DNA of 64,000 nt from Pseudochrobactrum asaccharolyticum (lineage in GTDB: Bacteria; Pseudomonadota; Alphaproteobacteria; Rhizobiales; Rhizobiaceae), in contig NZ_QNRH01000004.1 of the NCBI RefSeq assembly GCF_003314995.1, positions 514,934 through 578,933 on the forward strand. The letters run 5' to 3'. Positions 10,166 to 19,132 of this stretch are shown one piece after another. A program made the position numbers and the translations under genes. The notes below the pieces were generated by a model. That model was not told the DNA's origin. It ran no database searches and saw nothing but the letters and a program-made list of their open reading frames with translations. How positions within the stretch are numbered: position 1 is the first letter of the stretch; every line of letters begins with the position of its first letter.

Positions 10166-10482
10166 GGGGTTTAGGAACCTCTGGGGTTTGCTGAGACCGT
10201 TTTGAGACGTCCCGTCTCATCCCGATGTTTCAGGAAGCGGCCACTGCAGCCGCAATGTCTGCGTTCCCTAGCGCAAATGATGCATTTAAACAATCATCCT
10301 TTATGCCGCGATGTTGTTTTTCAGCGATTGTTTTATGCTTTTTCTGTGCGTGGCCTCTGGTTGTGCCATTGTGTCAACCCTATATGCCTGATGTACTAAT
10401 ACACTTTGGTGTGATTTTGCTGCTGACAAAAGCTAAAACTGCAGCCATGATCGGCCAAAATAACTGTTATGTGAGGGATCTT
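10166..10482. promoter_or_regulatory. Divergent promoter region purC / DUF1476 gene with leader hairpin
   Basis: This 317-bp spacer must hold the promoters for both directions. A perfect 7-bp hairpin TGAGACG-TCC-CGTCTCA at 10203-10219 would be in the purC leader RNA. An open frame in phase with the plus-strand gene runs through the spacer from 10225 but has no ribosome-binding site, and I do not count it as coding. Confidence 0.5.
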
Positions 10483-10803
10483 ATGAGCGGAATGGACGAA
10501 CGTCGTAATACTTTCGAGAATAAATTTGCCCATGACGAAGATTTGCGTTTCCGTGCGATTGCACGACGCAACAAGTTGCTCGGTCTCTGGGCTGCAGAAA
10601 AACTCGGTAAAACCGGTGCAGACGCACAAGCTTATGCGACAGAAGTCGTGCGTGCAGACTTTGAAGAGGCCGGCGATGAAGACGTTATCCGTAAGGTTTC
10701 CGGTGATTTCAGCGCGGCATCTGTCAATGTGAGCGATGATGAACTGCGTCTGCAATTGCTGAATTTCCTTGAAGAAGCAGCAAAACAGGTCAGCGCTGAA
10801 TAA
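10483..10803 (+). CDS. DUF1476 protein, F1-ATPase inhibitor zeta subunit family
   Basis: 106-residue helical protein. DUF1476 includes the zeta subunit first characterised in Paracoccus, which inhibits ATP hydrolysis by F1-ATPase in alphaproteobacteria. The N-terminal inhibitory-type segment MDERRNTFENKFAHDEDLRF and the charged core RRNKLLGLWAAEKLG fit the family well. ATG 10483 is preceded by GAGGG; ATG 10492 is also possible. In rhizobia the inhibitory potency varies, so function is by family membership only. A terminator follows directly. Confidence 0.9.
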   Translation: MSGMDERRNTFENKFAHDEDLRFRAIARRNKLLGLWAAEKLGKTGADAQAYATEVVRADFEEAGDEDVIRKVSGDFSAASVNVSDDELRLQLLNFLEEAAKQVSAE

Positions 10804-10829
10804 GCAGCCTGCATAGAATCTTTGACAAG

Positions 10830-10857
10830 CCGCACGGAACATTCCGTGCGGTTTTTT
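10830..10857 (+). terminator. Terminator after the DUF1476 gene
   Basis: A perfect 10-bp stem CCGCACGGAA/TTCCGTGCGG with a two-base loop core (CA) is followed by six T. It lies 26 bases after the stop. Confidence 0.92.
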
Positions 10858-10957
10858 ATTTGGCAATGAACAGGAAGGCATGGACGTTGTTTTTATTGCG
10901 CTTTAAGATCGGGTTTCGGGAACGATCTGAAATATAAGACACATACAAGGTGCATTC

Positions 10958-11731
10958 ATGACAACATCACTTTCTCTGGCTGAGCGTTTGCGCTCTGGCG
11001 AAACCATCCGCTCCGCGTGGAGTACAATTTCTGACCCGCTCTTGCTGGAAAGCATCAGCGCGCTGGGTTTTGATGCAATCACGCTGGATATGCAGCATGG
11101 TTCCCATACAGAGCAGGGGATTTGTCAGGGGATCGGTACCGTCAAAGCATCGGGAAAGCCAGTGATTGTGCGCATACCGGTCGGCCGGTTCGATACGGCC
11201 AGCCGCGCTCTGGATTTTGGTGCTCATGCCGTGATTGCACCGATGATTAATTCAGCAGAAGAGGCAAAAGCATTTGCCGGTGCTATGAAATATCCGCCGC
11301 TTGGTGAGCGCTCATGGGGGCCTCTGCGCGGCAGAGACGGATACGGTCAGCCCGGATCGAATGCTTATCTGACCGCTGCCAATCAGCAGACACTGAGCTT
11401 TGCCATGATTGAGACCCGAGCAGCCTATGAAGCTCTGGATGCGATTCTCGCTGTTGACGGTATTGATGGCGTGTTTGTCGGGCCTGCGGATTTCTCAATC
11501 GCATGGAGCAATGGTTTAGAAGCCAATCCACATTCGGAAGATATTGTCGAGCCGCTCACGCATATTGCCCGACGCGCCGCAGCGCATAATAAGCTGGCTG
11601 GTATTTATGCTCCCAACAGTGCTTTTGCCAAACGCTATCACGCCTTGGGCTATCGCTTTATTACCCTTGCATCTGATAGCGGCTATCTGGTTGCAGGTGC
11701 GGCAGCGATGCTGAAAGCGTGGGATGAGTGA
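10958..11731 (+). CDS. HpcH/HpaI aldolase family protein
   Basis: Class II, metal-dependent aldolase of the HpcH/HpaI/GarL type (257 residues) that splits or forms 4-hydroxy-2-oxo acids to release pyruvate. The family residues are visible: LDMQHG at 43-48 with the general base histidine, the substrate arginine in RIP (Arg72), the metal ligand Glu141 (MIETR) and Asp177 in GPADFS. Its actual substrate, such as a hydroxyl-heptanedioate, a sugar-derived ketoacid or a citramalyl compound, cannot be read from the sequence. AAGG precedes the ATG. It is a single gene, closed by a terminator. Confidence 0.88.
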   Translation: MTTSLSLAERLRSGETIRSAWSTISDPLLLESISALGFDAITLDMQHGSHTEQGICQGIGTVKASGKPVIVRIPVGRFDTASRALDFGAHAVIAPMINSAEEAKAFAGAMKYPPLGERSWGPLRGRDGYGQPGSNAYLTAANQQTLSFAMIETRAAYEALDAILAVDGIDGVFVGPADFSIAWSNGLEANPHSEDIVEPLTHIARRAAAHNKLAGIYAPNSAFAKRYHALGYRFITLASDSGYLVAGAAAMLKAWDE

Positions 11732-11741
11732 CGAGATAATA

Positions 11742-11772
11742 AAAAAGCCGTTCAGAGTATGAACGGCTTTTT
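11742..11772. terminator. Bidirectional terminator
   Basis: A 12-bp stem AAAAAGCCGTTC/GAACGGCTTTTT with a 7-base loop lies between the plus-strand aldolase gene and the convergent hydrolase gene, with A and T runs for both directions. Confidence 0.93.
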
Positions 11773-11776
11773 TGTT

Positions 11777-12325
11777 TCAGAGTTTGGACAAAAACTGTGT
11801 GAAGACCATGGTGCCTTCCGGCCAAGGGCCGTGTCCGGATTCTGCATTGATATGTCCGGCTTCACCGGCATCAATCAGCAGTGAACCCCAAGCCGCTGCA
11901 ATATCTTCCGCCGACTCAAATTTCGAGAACGGATCGTTGCGGCTGGCAATGGTAATGGCCGGAAAAGGCAGACGCTCACGCGGATAGGGGCCGAAAGTCA
12001 TCAGGTGTTTCGGGCGGATGGTTTCATCCAGTACATCCGGCGGAGCAACGAAAAAGCCACCGACAACCTTGTCTTTAATATGCGGAATAGCATGCACAGC
12101 TGTTGGCACACCCAGCGAATGCGCGACCAGCACGACCGGCTTGGTGGCTTCCTCAACATGCTTGATGAGGGAGGCAACCCAGTCTTCGCGAACAGGTTTT
12201 GACCATTCAGCCTGCTGCACACGGCGGGCGGTGGAGAGTTTATGCTCCCAGCGTGTCTGCCAGTGGTCAGGGCCGGAATTGGTGTAACCGGGGATGATGA
12301 GGATATCTGCGTCTTTAACTTTCAT
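11777..12325 (-). CDS. RBBP9/YdeN-type alpha/beta hydrolase
   Basis: Small serine hydrolase (182 residues) of the RBBP9/YdeN family. The N-terminal IPGYTNSGPDHWQ is diagnostic. The predicted triad is Ser70 in VAHSLG, Asp131 in SRNDPF and His158 in AGHIN. Substrates of bacterial members are mostly unknown. It is convergent with the aldolase gene and divergent from the VOC gene, so it is likely monocistronic. Confidence 0.88.
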   Translation of the reverse strand: MKVKDADILIIPGYTNSGPDHWQTRWEHKLSTARRVQQAEWSKPVREDWVASLIKHVEEATKPVVLVAHSLGVPTAVHAIPHIKDKVVGGFFVAPPDVLDETIRPKHLMTFGPYPRERLPFPAITIASRNDPFSKFESAEDIAAAWGSLLIDAGEAGHINAESGHGPWPEGTMVFTQFLSKL

Positions 12326-12642
12326 ATGCCTGATTTACTCTGCCTGAAGCGTTTATTCAATATTGGTTCTGCGCATCTCAGTTGTAGAGAAGGCGCAATT
12401 TTTGTTGTCTTTCATATTATTCTTCAGGGTGCTGATTTAAAGACCATGTGCAGACTGTTTATTCTCCGTGGACAGTTTTGTGTTTAATTCGGCCATTGTA
12501 TCTTAAAATATGAACAGCGTGTTTGCAGCTCTATGTATTGCAACTTATCTGGCGACGCGCGATTTATAGGTTATCTGAAAGTAACCGCTACCCTGTTATT
12601 GCCGGCAAATTTGATGCGGCTACAGGAATAGGAATAAGAATT
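12326..12642. promoter_or_regulatory. Divergent intergenic region, RBBP9-like / VOC genes
   Basis: 317 bp between two divergent genes. The frame of the downstream gene is open from 12523, but the segment lacks VOC homology and a ribosome-binding site. I see no repeat or RNA element here; it should hold both promoters. Confidence 0.45.
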
Positions 12643-13449
12643 ATGAGCAAATTACCGTTTGCAGTTACACGTCCTGCCTATGTTGAACGTGTCGGTCTGA
12701 AATCGCGTGATGCTGAAACGCTGGCGCAATACTACGAGGAAATTGTCGGCCTGCGTGAAATGGCACGTCGCGGCTCTTCGATTGTTCTTGGCGCAGGCGG
12801 ACGGGAATTGCTGGAAATTGAACAATCTTCGGCACTGAAACAGGATGATCCGCGCAGTGCCGGTCTGTTTCATACCGCATTTTTGCTACCGGAACGTGCT
12901 GATCTGGCGCGCTGGATCAGACGCGCAATTGATAAACAGCTGCCGGTTGCCGGTGCATCCGACCATGCGGTGAGTGAAGCCGTTTACCTGACTGATCCGG
13001 ATGGCAATGGTATTGAGATTTATACCGATCGTGCGCCGGATACATGGCAGTGGAACGGCGATCAGGTGCATATGGTAACTGATGCAATGGACGTGAATGG
13101 TCTTTTGCAGGAGCTTAACAATGCGCCGTCTGAATGGACAAAAGCACCGGAAGGCACAGTTGTCGGTCATGTGCATCTGCGTGTCGGGCAAATTCAGCCC
13201 GCGGATGACTGGTGGCATGATGAACTGGCATTCGACACAGTCGCAAAATACGGATCAAAAGCTGTGTTTCTGTCTTCCGGCGGCTATCATCACCACATTG
13301 CCAATAATATCTGGCAGAGTAATAGTGCTGGCAAACGTGATCTTGATCGCAGCGGTCTGTCTTTTGTGCAGATCAATGATACGCGGGACGTGAAAACCCG
13401 TGTTGTTGATGATCCGTGGGGGAATGAGATCCGCATCAATAAAGTATAA
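12643..13449 (+). CDS. VOC-family protein, catechol-2,3-dioxygenase-like (CatE type)
   Basis: 268 residues with two vicinal-oxygen-chelate modules, each about 130 residues. In the second module, the candidate metal ligands are the histidine in GHVHLRV, a histidine in GGYHHHIA and the glutamate in WGNEIRI. This is the arrangement of extradiol dioxygenases such as Bacillus CatE/YfiE, so an iron-dependent ring-cleavage role is plausible, but a glyoxalase-like role cannot be excluded. ATG 12643 with AGGAATAAG before it was chosen over the longer frame. Confidence 0.82.
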   Translation: MSKLPFAVTRPAYVERVGLKSRDAETLAQYYEEIVGLREMARRGSSIVLGAGGRELLEIEQSSALKQDDPRSAGLFHTAFLLPERADLARWIRRAIDKQLPVAGASDHAVSEAVYLTDPDGNGIEIYTDRAPDTWQWNGDQVHMVTDAMDVNGLLQELNNAPSEWTKAPEGTVVGHVHLRVGQIQPADDWWHDELAFDTVAKYGSKAVFLSSGGYHHHIANNIWQSNSAGKRDLDRSGLSFVQINDTRDVKTRVVDDPWGNEIRINKV

Positions 13450-13452
13450 GAC

Positions 13453-13487
13453 AAAAGCCCCGCCTGAAACTTCAGACGGGGCTTTTT
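13453..13487. terminator. Bidirectional terminator VOC gene / purB
   Basis: A 16-bp, nearly perfect stem from AAAAGCCCCG to CGGGGCTTTT with a two-base loop core and a T run lies just after the VOC stop. Confidence 0.93.
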
Positions 13488-13552
13488 TATTGGTTTAAAA
13501 CGCGTAATCTTACTTAAACACGCATTTCTATTTTTGCATGTTAAACACGGGA

Positions 13553-14866
13553 TTATTTCACTTGCGTGTTAAACACGCGGTTGAAAATCGTATCAACGTG
13601 TTTGGTATGATAGCCGAGGTCGAACTTCTCGCGGATCTGCTCTTCGGAGAGTGCTGCGCGGACTTCCGCATCGGCCAGCAGTTCTTCGAGGAAGTCTTTG
13701 CCCTGTTCCCATACCTTCATCGCATTGCGCTGAACTAGGCGGTAGGAATCTTCACGGGATACACCAGCCTGCGTGAGAGCCAGCAGCACGCGCTGCGAAT
13801 GCACCAGACCACGGAACTTGTTCAGGTTGTTCATCATGTTTTCAGGATAAACAAGCAGCTTTTCGATCACGCCGGTCAGGCGGGCGAGGGCGAAGTCGAG
13901 CGTGATCGTTGCATCAGGGCCGATCATGCGCTCAACGGAGGAGTGCGAAATATCGCGCTCATGCCACAGAGCCACGTTTTCCATTGCAGGTAGCGCCATG
14001 GAGCGAACCATGCGGGCAAGACCGGTCAGGTTTTCTGTCAGCACAGGATTGCGCTTATGCGGCATTGCCGATGAACCCTTCTGACCCGGTGAGAAATACT
14101 CTTCCGCTTCCAGCACCTCTGTGCGCTGCAGATGACGAATTTCAACAGCCAGACGCTCAACCGAAGAAGCGATAACCGCCAGAACCGAGAAATACATCGC
14201 ATGACGGTCGCGCGGGATAACCTGTGTGGAAACCGGTTCGGCTTTCATGCCGAGCGACTTGGCAACATGTTCTTCAACGCGCGGGTCAATATTGGCGAAT
14301 GTGCCGACCGCACCGGAGATGGCGCAGGTTGCGATTTCTTCACGGGCTGCAACCAGACGGGCGCGGCAGCGTTCGAATTCTGCATAGGCCAGTGCCATTT
14401 TAACGCCGAAAGTGATCGGTTCAGCGTGGATACCATGGCTGCGGCCGATGGTGATGGTGTCTTTATGCTCGTAAGCGCGGGTTTTCAGCGCTGCCAGCAG
14501 TTTGTCGAGATCGGCGAGCAACAGATCGCTTGCGCGCATCAGCTGTACGTTGAAGCAGGTGTCGAGAACGTCCGACGAAGTCATGCCCTGATGGATGAAA
14601 CGGCTGTCAGGACCAACAAATTCGGCCAGATGGGTGAGGAATGCGATGACGTCATGTTTGGTGACGGCTTCGATCTCATCAATACGGGCAACATCAAACT
14701 TAGCCGCGCCGCCTTTTTCCCAAATGGTTTTTGCGGATTCTTTCGGGATAACGCCGATTTCAGCCAGCGCATCACAGGCGTGAGCTTCAATCTCAAACCA
14801 GATGCGGAACTTGGTTTCCGGCGACCAGATGGCAACCATTTCAGGGCGGGAATAGCGCGGGATCAT
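13553..14866 (-). CDS. purB: Adenylosuccinate lyase PurB
   Basis: Fumarase/aspartase-superfamily lyase (437 residues) that releases fumarate from SAICAR and adenylosuccinate in purine synthesis. The superfamily signature SSAMPHKRNP is present in the middle and the N-terminal MIPRYSRPEM is typical for the alphaproteobacterial enzyme. AGGAAA precedes the ATG. It is near, but not in, the other pur block, and is 94 bases downstream of rpe on the same strand. Confidence 0.96.
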   Translation of the reverse strand: MIPRYSRPEMVAIWSPETKFRIWFEIEAHACDALAEIGVIPKESAKTIWEKGGAAKFDVARIDEIEAVTKHDVIAFLTHLAEFVGPDSRFIHQGMTSSDVLDTCFNVQLMRASDLLLADLDKLLAALKTRAYEHKDTITIGRSHGIHAEPITFGVKMALAYAEFERCRARLVAAREEIATCAISGAVGTFANIDPRVEEHVAKSLGMKAEPVSTQVIPRDRHAMYFSVLAVIASSVERLAVEIRHLQRTEVLEAEEYFSPGQKGSSAMPHKRNPVLTENLTGLARMVRSMALPAMENVALWHERDISHSSVERMIGPDATITLDFALARLTGVIEKLLVYPENMMNNLNKFRGLVHSQRVLLALTQAGVSREDSYRLVQRNAMKVWEQGKDFLEELLADAEVRAALSEEQIREKFDLGYHTKHVDTIFNRVFNTQVK

Positions 14867-14960
14867 GTGCGTTTCCTAAAGTGTATTAGACGGGAGAACC
14901 GGTGAACCGGTCGTTTTAAAAATTTCAGGCGGATATTGCTATCCGCCTGTCAGAATTCAA

Positions 14961-15638
14961 TTAAGCGCGGCCTTGTTCGGCAGCTTTGCGCAAGGCGTCT
15001 ATATTGGTGCGGTAACCATCAACATTGCCTGCTTTGTAGATAGCGGTACCGGCGACGAAAGAGTTTGCACCTGCTTTGGCAAGGGAACCGATCGTCTCAA
15101 CCGTCACGCCGCCGTCTACCTGAATATCAATTGGACGCTCACCGATCATGGCACGAACGGCTTTGATCTTTTCAATAATTGAAGGGATAAGCTTTTGTCC
15201 GCCAAAACCCGGATTGATTGTCATAACCAGAATGAGATCAATATCATCAAGGATATATTCAAGACAGGAGGCAGATGTTGCAGGATTGATTGCAACACCG
15301 GTTTTTTTGCCAAGACCTTTGATTGCTTGCAGTGAGCGATGCAGGTGGGGGCCTGCTTCTGCATGAACTGTGATCTGGTCTGAACCGGCTTTGGCAAATG
15401 CTTCCAGATAAGGGTCAGCGGGTGCAATCATCAGATGCGTATCAAAGAAAGCATCTGTATGCGGGCGGATTGCCTTTACCACGTCCGGACCGAAAGTGAT
15501 GTTCGGTACGAAATGGCCGTCCATCACATCAATATGAATCCAGTCCGCACCGGCGGTCACAACATCTTTGATTTCCTGACCAAGCTTGGAAAAGTCAGAG
15601 GCGAGAATAGAAGGTGCAATGATAATCGGGCGGGACAT
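14961..15638 (-). CDS. rpe: Ribulose-phosphate 3-epimerase
   Basis: TIM-barrel, metal-dependent epimerase (225 residues) that interconverts ribulose-5-phosphate and xylulose-5-phosphate in the pentose phosphate and Calvin pathways. Visible motifs are [10 protein letters not shown] at the first strand, [12 protein letters not shown] with metal ligands His and Asp, [10 protein letters not shown] and the second catalytic aspartate in IQVDGGV. AAGGA precedes the start. It is followed by purB. Confidence 0.95.
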   Translation of the reverse strand: MSRPIIIAPSILASDFSKLGQEIKDVVTAGADWIHIDVMDGHFVPNITFGPDVVKAIRPHTDAFFDTHLMIAPADPYLEAFAKAGSDQITVHAEAGPHLHRSLQAIKGLGKKTGVAINPATSASCLEYILDDIDLILVMTINPGFGGQKLIPSIIEKIKAVRAMIGERPIDIQVDGGVTVETIGSLAKAGANSFVAGTAIYKAGNVDGYRTNIDALRKAAEQGRA

Positions 15639-15754
15639 GAGGAGATCCTTGTTTCTAAGCCTTGAGCGAGGCTCTGTTCCGTTTGCAGGCGGTTAGCATG
15701 TCCGGCGTCAGCATACAAGTTTACGTGAAGCCGCGCCTGTTAAAACAGCACAGA

Positions 15755-16678
15755 TTAGCCCCAGCGTTTGTGGAACCACATCCATTGACCCGGATATTCG
15801 CGCACCCAGCCCTCAACTGTATCATTGAGCAATTGAGCTGTGGCGGCAATATCAACCTGACCGCTTGCATCGCGTGGTAATTCCATGCGTTCCGACAACT
15901 CCAGACGATAGCGACCGCCGGGCAGGCGGATACAACGGGCCGGATACACATCGCAATCATATTGACGGGCGAGTTTGGCCAAAAGCGGATTGGTCTTAAC
16001 CGGCTGATTGAAGAATGTGCTTGGCACGCCTCGGGCGAATTTCTGGTCAACCAGCATGCCCACATTGTCATCCTGACCGAGCACCGCAGCGAGCGACCAT
16101 GCAGCACCGGCTTTGGACGGCACCAGATGCCCCATATTGGTACGGCGGGCTTTCAGCACTTTGCGGGCGATAAACGGATTATTCGGCGGGCGGAAGAGAG
16201 CTGTAACATTGAGACCGAAAGTTGCCGCGCAAATCGGCAGCAATTCAAAATTACCGGTATGGGCGGTGAAGAAAATATGCGGCTTTTTCTCATCGAGCAG
16301 GCGACGGAAAATCTCTTCGCCCTCGACTTCGATCAGACCTTTTTCTTTCGCGTCCGGATCAAAGTCGAAGATCGCATCGAGAAACACATATTCAGCCAGC
16401 AGGCGCGCCATGCTGTCCCACATTTCCAGCGCGATTTCCTCAATCTCCTGAGGAGATTTTTCCGGATAGGCATTGGCGAGATTGCGTGTTGCCACTTTAT
16501 GACGCGACGACAGCGGGCCGATTTTGCGGGCAACCCACGCGGAAAAACGGATAGCGGCTTTGGCAGGCAGTAAACGTAAAAATGCCAGCAGAATGAAGAC
16601 TGCCTGCGCCCACAGCCAGTAATTGGCAATTTTCAGCTTCTGCCAATATTTGAACGCAAGGAGTTTCAGTTTGAACAT
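15755..16678 (-). CDS. lpxXL: Lipid A very-long-chain acyltransferase LpxXL
   Basis: Lysophospholipid acyltransferase of the LpxL/HtrB family (307 residues, inner membrane) with one N-terminal membrane segment. The catalytic H(X4)E motif is HTGNFE. Its position as the last gene of the acpXL-fabF-fabF-adh cluster marks it as LpxXL, which in rhizobia and Brucella moves a 27-hydroxyoctacosanoyl-type chain from AcpXL to lipid A. ATG 16678 is preferred over the TTG one codon earlier. The exact chain length transferred is an inference from the cluster. Confidence 0.88.
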   Translation of the reverse strand: MFKLKLLAFKYWQKLKIANYWLWAQAVFILLAFLRLLPAKAAIRFSAWVARKIGPLSSRHKVATRNLANAYPEKSPQEIEEIALEMWDSMARLLAEYVFLDAIFDFDPDAKEKGLIEVEGEEIFRRLLDEKKPHIFFTAHTGNFELLPICAATFGLNVTALFRPPNNPFIARKVLKARRTNMGHLVPSKAGAAWSLAAVLGQDDNVGMLVDQKFARGVPSTFFNQPVKTNPLLAKLARQYDCDVYPARCIRLPGGRYRLELSERMELPRDASGQVDIAATAQLLNDTVEGWVREYPGQWMWFHKRWG

Positions 16679-16766
16679 CAAGAGAGCTTTCGCTTTAAAA
16701 AGTTACAGCGTCCTGTGCATCAAAACACAGGGCGCTGCAAGATAATCCGCATTGATAAACTGAAGA

Positions 16767-17795
16767 TCAGTCAATTGTCAGAATGATTTTTCCGAAGACG
16801 TCACGGCTTTCCATGCGCTTCAAAACAGTGTCGATCTGATCAAAACCAACCACAGTATCAATCACCGGAGAGACCTGACCCTGCGCCATTTTCTGCATGG
16901 CATCGGCCATGTTTTCCATGCGGCAACCGAAGGAGCCGAGCAGTTTGAGCTGCTGCTGGAACAGCATCATCAGGTTCATGTTTGTTGAAACACCGGAGGT
17001 AGAACCGCAAGTGACCAGACGGCCGCCGCACTTCAGCGACAGCATCGAGCCAGCCCATGTATCCGCACCAACATGCTCGAATACCACGTCGACGCCTTTT
17101 TTCTTGGTGAGCTTACGCATTACGCCTTCAAAGCGGTCTTCGCGGTAGTTGATCACATGATCTGCACCGAGGGCTTTCGCTTTTTCGATTTTATCGTTGG
17201 AGCCGACAGTGGTGTAGACGGTGCAACCCATTCTCTTGGCCAGCTGAATAGCAGCGGTACCAATACCAGAGCCACCGGCCTGAATGAGGATGCTTTCACC
17301 CGGCTGCAGTTTGGCATTGTCGAAGAGCATGTGTTCTACGGTACCAAAAGTTACCGGAGCAACAGCCGCACCGATTGCATCAACACCCGGAGGTGCTGCG
17401 ACCAGCAGACGTGCAGGCAGATTAACAGCTTCACAGGCGAAACCGTCAAGGTGGAAACCATGAACGCCGGAAACATGTTCGCAAAGATTGTCGCGGCCTT
17501 CGCGACAGGCTTTACACAGACCACAGGTGCGGGCGCCGTAGATCGACACCAGCTGACCCGGCAGCACATTGGATACGCCTTCACCGATTGCGGTGACGAC
17601 GCCCGATGCTTCCGCGCCGATCACCAGCGGCATTTTGCGTTTGGCAAAAGCCATGCCGCGCCAGCCCCATACGTCGATATGGTTGAGGGCAACCGCTTTG
17701 ATATTGACGGTAACTTCACCAAAGCCCGGCTTTTCAGGAGCCGGAATGTCGGTGATTTCCAAGCGGCGGTCATCGAGGAGCTGTAATGCGCGCAT
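16767..17795 (-). CDS. Zinc-binding MDR dehydrogenase of the VLCFA cluster
   Basis: Medium-chain dehydrogenase/reductase (342 residues) with the GroES-like N-terminal part and a Rossmann domain containing GGSGIGTAAIQLAK. The structural zinc lobe is visible as CGLCKACREGRDNLC. In rhizobia, this gene is part of the acpXL operon and has been proposed to provide the enoyl reductase (FabI-like) step of very-long-chain fatty acid synthesis; that role is by context. AAGGATAG precedes the ATG. It lies 50 bases after the active ketosynthase gene. Confidence 0.85.
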   Translation of the reverse strand: MRALQLLDDRRLEITDIPAPEKPGFGEVTVNIKAVALNHIDVWGWRGMAFAKRKMPLVIGAEASGVVTAIGEGVSNVLPGQLVSIYGARTCGLCKACREGRDNLCEHVSGVHGFHLDGFACEAVNLPARLLVAAPPGVDAIGAAVAPVTFGTVEHMLFDNAKLQPGESILIQAGGSGIGTAAIQLAKRMGCTVYTTVGSNDKIEKAKALGADHVINYREDRFEGVMRKLTKKKGVDVVFEHVGADTWAGSMLSLKCGGRLVTCGSTSGVSTNMNLMMLFQQQLKLLGSFGCRMENMADAMQKMAQGQVSPVIDTVVGFDQIDTVLKRMESRDVFGKIILTID

Positions 17796-17845
17796 GTTTG
17801 AGTTCTATCCTTATTAAATTTGAGTGCCTGTACGGAGTTGCGCGC

Positions 17846-19120
17846 TTATTGATGCGCTGCAACCACGAGGCTGGCATTCTGACCGCCAAAGCCGAACGAG
17901 TTCGACAGAATGGCAGTGACATTGGCATCCCGTTTCACATTCGGCACCACGTCGAGCGCGATAGCCGGATCAGGATTGTCGTAATTGATGGTCGGCGGCA
18001 GTGTGCCTGTCTGAATGGTCAGCAGCGAGAACACGGCTTCAATTGCACCGGCAGCCGTCAGTGTATGACCGATCATCGACTTGTTGGAAGAGACCGGAAT
18101 TGAGCTGATGCGTTCACCGAAGACGGAGGACAGAGTGTGATACTCCATCTTGTCGTTTTCTGGGGTTGAGGTACCATGCGCGTTGACATAGCTGATATCG
18201 TCAATGGTCAGACCGGCATCATCCAAGGCTGCGCGCACAGTAGCAATAGCCGGTGAAGCGTCAGGGCTTGAACGGGTGCGGTGGAAATCATCCGCTTTTT
18301 CGCCGCAGCCTTTGAGAATACCGAGAATTTTTGCGCCGCGGGCAATGGCGCTTTCCAGCGATTCCATTACCAGAGCGCCGGAACCTTCAGCCATCGCAAA
18401 ACCGTCACGGTCTTTGCTGAAAGGCTTGGAAGCCTTGTGCGGCTGGTCATTCTGCGTGGAGAGAGCGGAGAGCAACGAGAAGCGGATCAGCGCTTCAGCG
18501 GAAACAGAACCGTCTGTACCAATGGCCAGAACACGGTCGCTTTCACCACGGCGAATAGCTTCAACGCCGGACTGAATAGCGGTCGCACCCGATGCGCAAG
18601 CGGTGGACATCGTCACCGGCAGGCCGCGTGTACCGAAAATATCTGCCAGACGCTCGGCGATGTAGCCAAACTGTGTGGTGTTGAATTCGTCCATACGTGG
18701 ATTGTTGCGGCAGGCTTCGAGCAGCAGCTGATAGCTTGGTTCACCCTGATTTTTCACCAGTGCATCCAGAGCAAAGCGGCTTTTCCAATCGAGTTCAACC
18801 GGTGGCGCCGCCAGAAACAGCGGGCCGCCGAAGTCTGTGACCGACAGACCAGACTGGGCAATGGCTTCTTCACCGGCAAGACGTGCCAGTTTTTCAGACA
18901 GAGCAGATGCGCCGATTGTGCTTTCCGGCAGGAAATCTACTGTACCGGCAATGCGGGTCTTGAGATTTTCGGTCGGGAAGCGGTTGATTTCGTGAATACC
19001 GGACTGACCGCCGGTCAGGGCGTTCCAGTTATCTTCCTTGCCGGTTCCCAGCGGGGAAACAACACCGGCACCGGTAATGGCAACCAACGGGCGGCCGAGA
19101 TGATCGGTAAATTTTGACAT
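17846..19120 (-). CDS. fabF1XL: Beta-ketoacyl-ACP synthase II-type, VLCFA cluster (active KS)
   Basis: FabF-type condensing enzyme (424 residues) with the complete catalytic set: the nucleophile Cys in STACASGATA, the first His in NAHGTSTPEND and the second His in SNKSMIGHTLTAAGA. It is expected to extend acyl chains bound to AcpXL beyond C18. The start is fixed by GGAGG eight bases before ATG 19120, and the gap to the preceding ketosynthase gene is only 12 bases, so they are translated from one message and may form a heterodimer. Confidence 0.9.
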   Translation of the reverse strand: MSKFTDHLGRPLVAITGAGVVSPLGTGKEDNWNALTGGQSGIHEINRFPTENLKTRIAGTVDFLPESTIGASALSEKLARLAGEEAIAQSGLSVTDFGGPLFLAAPPVELDWKSRFALDALVKNQGEPSYQLLLEACRNNPRMDEFNTTQFGYIAERLADIFGTRGLPVTMSTACASGATAIQSGVEAIRRGESDRVLAIGTDGSVSAEALIRFSLLSALSTQNDQPHKASKPFSKDRDGFAMAEGSGALVMESLESAIARGAKILGILKGCGEKADDFHRTRSSPDASPAIATVRAALDDAGLTIDDISYVNAHGTSTPENDKMEYHTLSSVFGERISSIPVSSNKSMIGHTLTAAGAIEAVFSLLTIQTGTLPPTINYDNPDPAIALDVVPNVKRDANVTAILSNSFGFGGQNASLVVAAHQ

Positions 19121-19132
19121 GGAGACCTCCGA

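Noticed and set aside
10225..10482. 86-codon extension of the DUF1476 gene
   Set aside because: DUF1476 proteins are about 105 residues and begin at MSGMDER; the extension has no ribosome-binding site and covers the divergent promoter region.
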